64,000 nucleotides of DNA, taken from contig NZ_CP010979.1 of assembly GCF_000498395.2 (NCBI RefSeq), forward strand, positions 248,001-312,000, given 5' to 3'. The DNA is from Pseudomonas putida S13.1.2 (lineage in GTDB: Bacteria; Pseudomonadota; Gammaproteobacteria; Pseudomonadales; Pseudomonadaceae). A model generated the notes under the pieces. It had not been told where the DNA came from, made no database searches, and saw only the letters and a program-made list of their open reading frames with translations. Position 1 is the first letter of the stretch; every line of letters starts with the position of its first letter. A program made the position numbers and the translations under genes. Positions 49,147-58,600 of the stretch are shown here, piece by piece.

Positions 49147-49173
49147 TGGGAGGCGACCCTGGGTCGCCCCCGC
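49147..49173. terminator. Hairpin between the dat operon and the NRPS genes
   Basis: GGCGACCC at 49152-49159 and GGGTCGCC at 49161-49168 form a perfect 8-bp palindrome flanked by further G/C pairing (GTGGG/CCCCG). It lies between the thioesterase remnant and the iron-starvation box of the NRPS operon. It could be the end of the dat transcript; no U tract follows. Confidence 0.45.
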
Positions 49174-49213
49174 AGGCATTTGCACATGCCCGGCCAGGCG
49201 CTTCTCTATCCGC

Positions 49214-49237
49214 TAAATCACCCTCACTCCCGCTCGT
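49214..49237 (+). promoter_or_regulatory. PvdS-dependent iron-starvation box for the NRPS operon
   Basis: TAAAT (49214-49218), 16 nt, CGT (49235-49237): exact consensus, with CTAAATCACC resembling the dat box. It is about 60 bp before the first NRPS start. Confidence 0.9.
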
Positions 49238-49296
49238 TCTTAACTAACACACGACCTGGCCCGGCGCCAGGCAACCGGCCAGTTAAGGACGTAGCA

Positions 49297-52200
49297 ATGA
49301 CGCCACAAGATGCACAACGACTCGCCCGCCGCTTCATCGAGCTGCCCGCCGCCAAGCGCCCGCTGTTCCTGGAAGCGCTGGCGCGGGAAAACGTGGATTT
49401 TTCCCTGTTCCCCATTCCGGCCGAGGTAGTGGTCGATGCGCGCGATGGCTTGTCCTTCGCCCAGCAGCGCATGTGGTTTCTGTGGCGCCTGGACCCGACC
49501 AGCGCGGCGTACCACTTGCCCATGGCTGTTCGCCTGGAAGGTACGGTCGATGTGCAGGCCCTGCAAGCAGCGCTGGATGCCCTGGTTCAGCGCCATGAAA
49601 GCCTGCGTACCGGTTTCGTCGAAGACGGCGACAACGTACGCCAGGTAGTGCAGGCGGCGTGTCATGTTCCCCTCGCCCAGATCGAATTGTCAGCCGCAGG
49701 GCAATCACTCGAGACCCTGGCCGAAGCCCAGGTGCGCGAGCCCTTCGACCTGGCCCGGCCACCGCTGCTGCGCGCCAGCCTGGTCAAACTGGCGGCCGAC
49801 AACCATGTGCTGCTGTTGACCCTGCACCACATCGTGGCCGACGGCTGGTCGATGAGCGTACTGGTCGAAGAAATGGTGCGCGGCTACGACGCCTCCTGCA
49901 GTGGTGCGCCCCAGGCCCTGGCACCACTGCCGATCCAGTACCGCGACTTCGCCCTGTGGCAGCGCAGTTGGCTCGAGGCTGGCGGCGCCGACACGCAACT
50001 GGCGTACTGGCGTGAGAGGTTGGGCGAGGAGCCGCTGCCGTTGAGCCTGCCGCTGGACCGACCCCGTCCGGCCACGCCCAGCTTCAGGGGTGCCCGCGTC
50101 GCGGTGATGGTGGAGGCGGACCTGGCCGGTCGCCTGCACGTTCTGGCCCGCGAGCATCAGTGCACACTGTTCATGGTCTTGCTGGCGGCCTACAAGTGCC
50201 TGCTGCAACGCGAGGGCGGACAGCGTCACGTACGCGTGGGCATTCCGGTAGCCAACCGGCAGCGCGCCGAGGTCGAGCCACTGATCGGGTGTTTCATCAA
50301 CACTCAGGTATTGCAGACCGATATCGATCCGACAATCGACACCACCGCACTCCTGGCGCGGGTGCGTGAAACCGCACTAGGCGCCCAGGCCCATCAGGAC
50401 CTGCCCTACGAGCGGCTGGTCGAAGCGCTGGCGCCGCGCCATACCGGCGGTACGCCGGCGGGGCTGTTCGAGGTGCTGTTCAACCATCAAAGCCAGGTAG
50501 CCGACATTACCGCCATCACTACCGCCAGCGGCTTGCGCCTGGTGCGTCAGGAGGCTGCGCGGGTCAGTGCGCGGTTCGACCTGTCACTGGACACCCATGA
50601 GCGTGGCGGTGAGCTGTTCGCCCATTTCACTTACGCCAAGGACGTGTTCGATGCCGCCACGGTCGAGCGCCTGGGGCAGGATTGGCTGTCGATCCTGCAC
50701 CAGATGACGGCAGGGCAGGGCAGGGCTATCGGTGACTGGATGCTGCGCGAACACAGCGAACGTGCGCCCGGCCCGGTGGCCGACTGGCTGGCCGTGCATC
50801 GCCAGTTCGAGCGTGCGGCAGCAGCTGCTCCGCACACCTTCGCCGCTGTGGCCGGGGGCGAGCGGGTCGATTACCTTACGTTGAACCGCCGCGCCGATGC
50901 GTTGGCACTTGAGTTGCGACGTCAGGGCGCTGCGGCCGATGCGCCGGTGGCGTTGGTGGCGGAGCGCTCGGTGGACATGCTCGTGGGGCTGCTGGCGATT
51001 CTCAAGGCCGGCGCGGCCTACCTGCCGCTGGAACCTGACCAGCCGGCAGAGCGCCTGGCGCACATGCTTGAGGTTGCCCAGGTGCGCCTGCTGCTTGCGC
51101 CCCTGCACTGGCAAGCGCCATTGCCGGCTGGTATTGCCCGCATCGAGATCGGCCAGGCATTGGCCGAGCAGGCGTTCGAGGGGCCCGACGTCCACCCGGA
51201 CCAACTGGCATACGTGATCTTCACGTCCGGCACTACGGGGCGGCCCAAGGGGGTTGGTGTCTCCCACCGAGCCCTGGCGCACTATCTGGACGCCGTATGC
51301 GCACGGCTGCCGCTCGAAGGTGTCGAGCGCCTGGCCATGGTGTCGACGCCCGCAGCGGACCTGGGCCACACCATGCTGTTCGGCGCCTTGGCCAAGGGGC
51401 GTACGCTGCACCTGCTGAGCAAGGACCAGGTGCTCGACGCCCAGGCCTTCGCCGCGTACATGAGTGCCGAGCGTATCGACGCGCTGAAGATCGTCCCTTC
51501 GCACCTGCTGACCTTGCTGTCGGCCAGCGAAGGCAACCAGGCATTGCCGGCCCGCTGCCTGGTGCTGGGCGGCGAAACCTGCCCGCAAGCGCTGCGGGTG
51601 CAGATTGCCGAGCGTGCACCGGACCTCGCGGTGATCAACCATTACGGCCCTACGGAAACCACGGTCGGCGTGCTGACCCATTCGCTGGCGGCGGGTGGTG
51701 TCGTCGCCCTGGGGCAGCCGCTGGGGCAGACTCGCGTGCGGGTGCTCGACGCCAGCCTGCAACCCACCGCTCGGGGCGAGCTCTACGTAGCAGGCCCGAG
51801 CGTGGCCCGGGGTTACCAGGGGGCGGCGGCGCAGACTGCTGAGCGCTTTGTGCCAGACCCGTTCGACCCACAGGGCGGCCGACTGTATCGCACCGGTGAC
51901 TGGGTGCAGCGTGATGCCGTCGGTAACCTGCACTACCAGGGGCGCCAGGACGGTCAGGTGAAAATCCGCGGCCACCGGGTGGAGCTGGCCGAAGTCCAGG
52001 CCCGGCTGTGCGGCCTGCCAGGGGTCTCGACGGCGCTGGTGCGCGTACACCGTGATGGGTTGCTGGTGGCCTATGTAGTTGCGCCACAGGTTGACGAAGC
52101 CAACCTGCGCAGCCGCCTGGCAGGCGACCTGCCCGAGCCCATGCTACCGAGCCATTGGGTGCTGCTGGAACGTTTGCCGGTCACAGCCAATGGCAAGGTT

Positions 52201-55200
52201 GACGTCCAGGCGCTGCCCGATCCGCAACCGCTGGTGTCCGGCGCACCCTGGCAAGCCCCGTGCAGCCCGCTGGAAGTCGCCATGGCCGCACTCTGGGCCG
52301 AGGTGTTGCAGGTGGAGCGCGTGGGCCTGGCTGACAACTTCTTCGCACTGGGTGGCCATTCGTTGCTGGCGACACAGTTGATCTCCCGGGTGCGCCGCCA
52401 GTTGAACCTGGACGTCGCCCTGCGTGCCCTGTTCGACGCACCGGAGCTGGGCGCGTTCTGCGCCATCGCGGCGGCCCGGTCTGAACAGGCCGAGGCACCG
52501 ATCACTCCGCGTGACCGCGCCCAGGCGCTGCCGCTGTCCCATGCCCAGCAACGCCAATGGTTGTTCTGGAAGATCCACCCGACCAGCGCGGCCTATCACA
52601 CCCCGCTGGCGGTTCGCCTGAACGGCGCACTGCACCTGCCCGCACTGCAAGCGGCGCTGGATGCACTGCTCCAGCGCCACGAAACCCTGCGCAGCGTGTT
52701 CGAAGAGCACGACGGCAGCGCCTTGCAACGGGTGCTGCCCGTCAGCGCCTTGCCTATCGTCGATGAGGATTGGCGGGCACGTGATCAGGCCGGGCTCGAA
52801 GCCTACCTGCGTGAGTGCGTGGAAGCGCCGTTCGACCTTCGGCATGGTCCGCTGATCCGTGCACGGCTGATCCGGCTGGGCGAGGCCGAATACGTGCTGC
52901 TGCTCACCCTGCACCACATTGTCTCGGACGGTTGGTCGATGGGAGTCATGGTCCGCGAGTGCCTGGCCCAATACAACGCCCATCGCAGTGGCACCCCGAT
53001 TGCCATCCAGCCCTTGGCTGTACAGTACGCCGACTACGCCAGCTGGCAGCGCGAGCGCCTGGCCGCCGGGCGTCAGCAGGTCCAGGTCGAGTACTGGAAA
53101 GCCCGCCTGGAGGATGACTTCAGTGTGCTGGAGCTGCCTGCCGACCGCCTGCGCCCGGATGTACCCAGCCATCGCGGGGCGCGCCTTGATATCCGCTTGC
53201 CCGAGCACCTGACCGAGCGCCTGCGCGCCTTGGCCGTCAGCGCCAATGCCACACTGTTCCATGTGTTCCTGGCCACCTTCGCACTGCTGTTGGCACGCAC
53301 CAGTGGTCGCGAAAAGATTAACCTCGGCGTGCCTATGACCAATCGCGACCGGGTCGAGCTCGAAGGCCTGATCGGATTTTTCGTCAACACCGTGGTGGTA
53401 AGGACGGCGGTCGATCCGAGCTGCTCGTTCCTCGATCTGCTGGCCCAGGTGCGCGACAACGCGCTGGGTGCACAGGCCCACAACGACCTGCCATTCGATG
53501 CCTTGGTCGAAGCCCTGCAGCCGCAGCGCTCGACCAGCTACAACCCGCTGTTCCAGGTGATGTACAACCACCTGCGCGATGTCGGCCACAAGGTCGACGG
53601 CAGCAGTGCGGCGGGGCTGTCGGTGACCGAGCTGGAGCTGTCCGAGCACACGGCGCAGTTCGATCTGTCGCTCAATACTCTGGAGCGCAGCGATGGGGTG
53701 CTGGCGAGCTTCAACTACGCGACGGATCTTTTCGATGCCTTGCGGATAGAGCGCTTCACGGCGCAGTGGCAGCAACTGTTGCATGCACTCGCCGAGCATC
53801 CATCCTGCGCTGTCGGCGACCTGTCGTTATTACCCCCGGTGCAACAGCAAGCCTGGGTTCGGCAGTGGACCGTGCAGCAGTGGCTTGACGATGGTGCCGA
53901 GCGGATTCACCAGCACATTGCCCGTCAGGCTCGCCTGGCGCCTGAGGCCATTGCGGTCAGCGCAGCCGGTCAGCAACTGACTTACCTGGAATTGAACGAG
54001 CGCGCCAATCGGCTGGCGCATCGCCTGATTGCCTCGGGCACCGGACCGGAGCACCTGGTCGGCGTTGCCCTGGATCGAGGCCCACTGGTGCCCGTAGCGT
54101 TGCTGGCCGTGCTCAAGGCAGGTGCTGCATACGTGCCACTGGATCCTGCATTCCCCGCTCAGCGGCTGGAGCATATGCTCAAGGACAGCGGTCTGCGCCT
54201 GTTGCTGGCCGAGCCCGGCAGCCGTGATGCGTTGCAGGTGCCAGCCGGAGTCGAAGTGCTGATGCTCGATGAACATCAGCCCTGGTTCGAGTCGTTTTCG
54301 TCGACCGATCCCGATGTGCAGGTGCACGCCAGGAACCTGGCGTACGTAATGTACACGTCAGGATCCACTGGCCTGCCCAAGGGCGTTGCGATCGCCCACG
54401 ATGCCCTGCTCAACTTCGTTCAGAGCATGGCCGAGCGGCCTGGCATAGATGCACGGTCGCGGGTGCTGTCGCTGACTTCGCTGTCGTTCGACATTGCCGG
54501 GCTCGAGATCTATGGGCCATTGCTCAAGGGCGGGCGCGTTGTGTGCTTGCGGCCTGGTGAACAGCGCGACGCCCAAGCTTTGCTCGCGGTCATCGACGAA
54601 GAGCGGGTGAACGTCATCCAGGCTACGCCATCAAGCTGGAAGATGCTGGCAGTACACACCCGCCCCGGCGAGTTGGCCGGCAAGGCCCTCTTGTGCGGTG
54701 GCGAAGCGCTGGAACCCGAACTTGCCCAATGGCTCGTGGCGCAAGGTGGCACTGTCTGGAACCTTTACGGCCCGACCGAAACCACCATCTGGTCGGCTCG
54801 TCAGCAGGTCCTCGCCGGTGCGCCAGTGTCTCTTGGACAGCCGATCGCGAACACTGCATTGCGCGTCCAGGAGGCCAGTGGCGAGTTGCTGCCGCCAGGC
54901 ATCGCCGGTGAGCTGAGCATTGGTGGCCAGGGTCTGGCCCGTGGGTATTTTCAGCGCCCCGGGCTCACTGCGGAGCGTTTTGTGCCCGATCCGCTGGGTA
55001 ATGGCGATCGCCTCTATCGCACGGGGGATCTGGCGCGGTATGAGGACGACACGACCCTGATCTACCTCGGTCGGGTCGATCACCAGGTCAAGATCCGTGG
55101 GTTGCGTATCGAGCTGGGGGAGATCGAGGTGCGGTTGCGCCAGGTGCCGGGCGTGCTCGAGTCGGTGGTCGCGGCGGTCGAAGGCGCTGCTGGCAAGCAG

Positions 55201-55695
55201 CTGGTCGCTTACCTGCAGTGGGAGGTAGACGCTGCAGCGTGGCAGACGCCGGCGCTAAAGGCGCATCTGCGCAACGAACTGCCGGCCCACATGATTCCCC
55301 AACAGTTCATCGTCATGACCCAATGGCCGCTCACGCCCAACGGCAAACTGGACCGCAAGGCGCTGCCGGTGCCCGATCTCATCGACGAAAGTGTGACGTA
55401 CCAGCCTGCGCAAACGCACGTGGAGTTGCGTCTGGCCGCGTTGTGGGCACAGGCGCTGGGCGTGCCCCGTGTGGGCCTTTCCGACAACTTCTTCGATTTG
55501 GGGGGCCACTCATTGCTGGCTACACAGGTCAATGCCCAGGCCCAGGCCGAGTACGCCATCGACCTGCCGCTGATCGAGCTGTTCCAGGCGCCCACCCTGG
55601 CCGCCTATGCCCAGAGCGTTACTGCCCGCATTCCTGGCGACACCCAGGACCTTGATGAACTACGTGACTTCCTGACGGACCTGGAGACGGTTTGA
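49297..55695 (+). CDS. Pyoverdine peptide NRPS, two modules (Asp, Gly)
   Basis: A 2132-residue synthetase of order C-A-T-C-A-T. The first C has HHIVADGW near 177. A1 (about 500-960) has pocket residues read as DLTKVGHVGK, the Asp code. T1 is [10 protein letters not shown] near 1018. The second C has HHIVSDGW near 1207. A2 (about 1540-2000) reads DILQLGLIWK, the Gly code. T2 is [14 protein letters not shown] near 2068. There is no epimerase or thioesterase. Both C domains are of the LCL type, so it can follow the L-Dab end of PvdL. The N-terminus (RLARRFIELPAAKRPLFLEAL) and the acidic C-terminal helix (DLDELRDFLTDLETV) look like docking elements. The start at 49297 follows an iron-starvation box. 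Asp may be hydroxylated by the SyrP-like enzyme. Confidence 0.93.
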   Translation: MTPQDAQRLARRFIELPAAKRPLFLEALARENVDFSLFPIPAEVVVDARDGLSFAQQRMWFLWRLDPTSAAYHLPMAVRLEGTVDVQALQAALDALVQRHESLRTGFVEDGDNVRQVVQAACHVPLAQIELSAAGQSLETLAEAQVREPFDLARPPLLRASLVKLAADNHVLLLTLHHIVADGWSMSVLVEEMVRGYDASCSGAPQALAPLPIQYRDFALWQRSWLEAGGADTQLAYWRERLGEEPLPLSLPLDRPRPATPSFRGARVAVMVEADLAGRLHVLAREHQCTLFMVLLAAYKCLLQREGGQRHVRVGIPVANRQRAEVEPLIGCFINTQVLQTDIDPTIDTTALLARVRETALGAQAHQDLPYERLVEALAPRHTGGTPAGLFEVLFNHQSQVADITAITTASGLRLVRQEAARVSARFDLSLDTHERGGELFAHFTYAKDVFDAATVERLGQDWLSILHQMTAGQGRAIGDWMLREHSERAPGPVADWLAVHRQFERAAAAAPHTFAAVAGGERVDYLTLNRRADALALELRRQGAAADAPVALVAERSVDMLVGLLAILKAGAAYLPLEPDQPAERLAHMLEVAQVRLLLAPLHWQAPLPAGIARIEIGQALAEQAFEGPDVHPDQLAYVIFTSGTTGRPKGVGVSHRALAHYLDAVCARLPLEGVERLAMVSTPAADLGHTMLFGALAKGRTLHLLSKDQVLDAQAFAAYMSAERIDALKIVPSHLLTLLSASEGNQALPARCLVLGGETCPQALRVQIAERAPDLAVINHYGPTETTVGVLTHSLAAGGVVALGQPLGQTRVRVLDASLQPTARGELYVAGPSVARGYQGAAAQTAERFVPDPFDPQGGRLYRTGDWVQRDAVGNLHYQGRQDGQVKIRGHRVELAEVQARLCGLPGVSTALVRVHRDGLLVAYVVAPQVDEANLRSRLAGDLPEPMLPSHWVLLERLPVTANGKVDVQALPDPQPLVSGAPWQAPCSPLEVAMAALWAEVLQVERVGLADNFFALGGHSLLATQLISRVRRQLNLDVALRALFDAPELGAFCAIAAARSEQAEAPITPRDRAQALPLSHAQQRQWLFWKIHPTSAAYHTPLAVRLNGALHLPALQAALDALLQRHETLRSVFEEHDGSALQRVLPVSALPIVDEDWRARDQAGLEAYLRECVEAPFDLRHGPLIRARLIRLGEAEYVLLLTLHHIVSDGWSMGVMVRECLAQYNAHRSGTPIAIQPLAVQYADYASWQRERLAAGRQQVQVEYWKARLEDDFSVLELPADRLRPDVPSHRGARLDIRLPEHLTERLRALAVSANATLFHVFLATFALLLARTSGREKINLGVPMTNRDRVELEGLIGFFVNTVVVRTAVDPSCSFLDLLAQVRDNALGAQAHNDLPFDALVEALQPQRSTSYNPLFQVMYNHLRDVGHKVDGSSAAGLSVTELELSEHTAQFDLSLNTLERSDGVLASFNYATDLFDALRIERFTAQWQQLLHALAEHPSCAVGDLSLLPPVQQQAWVRQWTVQQWLDDGAERIHQHIARQARLAPEAIAVSAAGQQLTYLELNERANRLAHRLIASGTGPEHLVGVALDRGPLVPVALLAVLKAGAAYVPLDPAFPAQRLEHMLKDSGLRLLLAEPGSRDALQVPAGVEVLMLDEHQPWFESFSSTDPDVQVHARNLAYVMYTSGSTGLPKGVAIAHDALLNFVQSMAERPGIDARSRVLSLTSLSFDIAGLEIYGPLLKGGRVVCLRPGEQRDAQALLAVIDEERVNVIQATPSSWKMLAVHTRPGELAGKALLCGGEALEPELAQWLVAQGGTVWNLYGPTETTIWSARQQVLAGAPVSLGQPIANTALRVQEASGELLPPGIAGELSIGGQGLARGYFQRPGLTAERFVPDPLGNGDRLYRTGDLARYEDDTTLIYLGRVDHQVKIRGLRIELGEIEVRLRQVPGVLESVVAAVEGAAGKQLVAYLQWEVDAAAWQTPALKAHLRNELPAHMIPQQFIVMTQWPLTPNGKLDRKALPVPDLIDESVTYQPAQTHVELRLAALWAQALGVPRVGLSDNFFDLGGHSLLATQVNAQAQAEYAIDLPLIELFQAPTLAAYAQSVTARIPGDTQDLDELRDFLTDLETV

Positions 55696-55696
55696 C

Positions 55697-58600
55697 ATGC
55701 AACACAACACCCAACTGGAGATGGTCCAGCGTTTCGTCCAACTGCCCCTGGCCCAGCGCCGTCTGTTCCTTGAGAAGCTGGCTGCCAAGGGCATGAGCCT
55801 GGCACAATTTCCCCTCGGCCCGCTGCGCAGCGGCGAGGGGCCTTGGCCTGTGTCATACGCCCAGGAACGTCAGTGGTTCCTCTGGCAACTTGAGCCGCAG
55901 AGCACGGCCTATCACATGCCCACCGTGCTGCGCCTGAGCGGTGCCCTGGACGTGGACGCCCTGCAACGGGCACTGGACGCGCTGATCGTCCGTCACGAAG
56001 CGCTGCGCACGGTGTTCATCGAGACCGACGACGGCCTGCGCCAGCAGGTTTTGCCAGCCGCGTCGCTTCCTGTTCGGACCGAGGTGCTGTGCGGCGAACT
56101 CGATGCGGCCATCGAGGCTGAAGTGGCCCAGCCATTCGATCTGCGCCACGGCCCGCTTCTGCGCCTGGCGCTGCTGCAGGAAGGGCCCGAGCGCCATGTG
56201 CTGGTGCTGACCCTGCATCACATCGTCAGCGATGCCTGGTCGATGCAGCGGCTGGTGGCGGAGCTTGTGCAGTTGTATGCAGGGCAGGGTGAGCTGCCCG
56301 CGCTGCCGATCCAGTACGCCGATTACGCCCTGTGGCAGCGCAGCTGGATGGAAGCGGGCGAGCGTGATCGCCAGCTGGGCTACTGGCGTGAAGCCTTGAG
56401 TGGCGAGCAGCCGCTGCTGGAGCTGCCGTTCGACCGGGCGCGTCCGGCCCGGCAAAGCCACTGCGGCGAACGGGTCGAGCTGCACTTGCCTGCCGCCGCC
56501 GCGCAGGCCCTGCATACCTTGGCCAAAACGACCGCCAGCACGCCGTTCGTCATCCTGCTGGCCGCGTTCCAGGCCACGTTGCACCGGTACAGCGGTCAGG
56601 CCGATATCCGTGTCGGCGTGCCCATTGCCAACCGCACCCGCCTGGAAACTCAGGGTTTGATTGGTTTCTTCGTCAACACCCAGGTGTTGCGTGCCGAACT
56701 CGACGGTCAGCTGACCTTCAATGAAGTGCTCGACCAGGTCCGTGCGCGTACCCAGGCGGCCCAGGCCCATCAGGAGCTGCCATTCGAGCAACTGGTGGAT
56801 GCCTTGCAGCCCGAGCGTAGCTTGAGCCACAGCCCGCTATTCCAAGTGATGTTCAACCACCAGTCGGGCGGTCGCAGCGGTCAAGGGCTGGCGGGCCTGC
56901 CGGGCTTGAGCGTGCAGAGCCTGGAGCGCACCACGCGCACTTCTCACTTCGACCTGGTGCTGGACACCTGGGACGGCGCCGAGGGCATTCATGCCGCCTT
57001 CACCTTCGCCACTGACCTGTTCGAGAGGGCTACCATCGAGCGCTTCAGCCAGCATTGGGCGCACCTGCTCGAGGCCGCCCTGGCCGATCCGGCGCAGCGC
57101 CTGTCCGAGCTGCCGCTGATGACCCCCAGTGACACAACCGCCCAGATCGCCCAATGGAACCGGGGCGCCGTGGCGCGGCCGTCGTCCCTGCTGGTGCATC
57201 AGCTGTTCGAAGCCCAGGCGCAGCAAGCGCCTGACGCTCCGGCGATCCTGTTCGGCGAGCAGGTGCTGAGTTATGCCGAGGTCAACCGCCGTGCCAACCG
57301 TTTGGCCCACGCGCTGATCTCCCGTGGGATCGGCGCTGAGTCGCGGGTAGCGATCCTGCTGCCGCGCAGTGCCGAGGTACTGGTGAGCTTCCTGGCGGTA
57401 CACAAGGCCGGCGCCGCCTACGTGCCGCTGGACGTGGCCTACCCGCAGGACCGCTTGCAGTACATGGTCCAGGACAGCCGCGCCGCGCTGATCGTCACCG
57501 ACCGCATCCGCATCGCTGAGCTGGCCCTGGACGAAACCCGCGCCCTGGCGCTGGACGATGTGGGGCGTGCTTCGTACGCCGAGACCAATCCGCAGTTGGC
57601 CATCTGTGAAGAGAGCCTGGCCTACGTGATCTATACCTCCGGCTCCACCGGCCTGCCCAAGGGCGTGGCGGTGCCGTTCGGGGCACTCTCGATGCATATC
57701 CAGGCGGCGGGTGCGCGTTACCAGACCAGCCCGGCCGATTGCATGCTGCACTTCATGTCCTTCGCGTTCGACGGCTCCCATGAAGGCTGGATGCACCCGC
57801 TGATCAACGGCGGCCGCGTGCTGGTGCGCGATGACGAAATCTGGTCACCGGAACACACCTACGAACAGATGAAGCGCCATGGTGTGACCATCGGCATCTT
57901 CCCGCCGGTTTACATCCAGCAACTGGCCGAGCATGCCGAGCATGACGGCCAGCCGCCCGCAGTGCGCATTTACTGCGCCGGTGGCGATGCGGTGTCCCAG
58001 GCCAGCTATGACCTGGTGCGCCGCGCCCTGCGCCCGGACTGGTTCATCAACGGTTATGGCCCGACCGAAACCGTGGTTACCCCCTTGCTGTGGAAAGCCG
58101 GCCACGACGAACCGTGCCCCGGTGCCTACGCCCCAATTGGCGATCTGGTCGGCAGCCGCAGCGCCTATGTGCTCGACGATCACCTGGCACTGCAACCGGT
58201 GGGCCTCTCGGGCGAGTTGTACCTGGGCGGGCAGGGTGTGGCGCGTGGCTACCTGGACCGGGCGGCATTGACCGCTGAGCGCTTCGTGCCCGACCCGTTC
58301 GGCGGCGGGGGCGGCCGTCTTTATCGCAGCGGCGATCTGACCCGTTACACCGCAGGTGGCGTGGTGGAGTATCAGGGCCGGGTTGACCATCAGGTGAAGG
58401 TGCGCGGCTTCCGCATCGAGCTGGGGGAAATCGAAGCGCGACTGCTGGAGCTCGACGCCGTCAGCGAGGCGGTGGTGGTGGCCCAGGACACAGGCAATGG
58501 CAAACGCCTTGTGGCGTATATGGTGGCGGTCGGCGAGGGGCAGGCACTGGTCGAAAGTGTGCGGGCACAACTGCGCCAGCAACTGCCCGAATACATGATC

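Noticed and set aside
49147..49173. Hairpin considered as a REP unit
   Set aside because: It shares GTGGGAGGCG with REPs but lacks the second conserved half; it is listed as a possible terminator instead.
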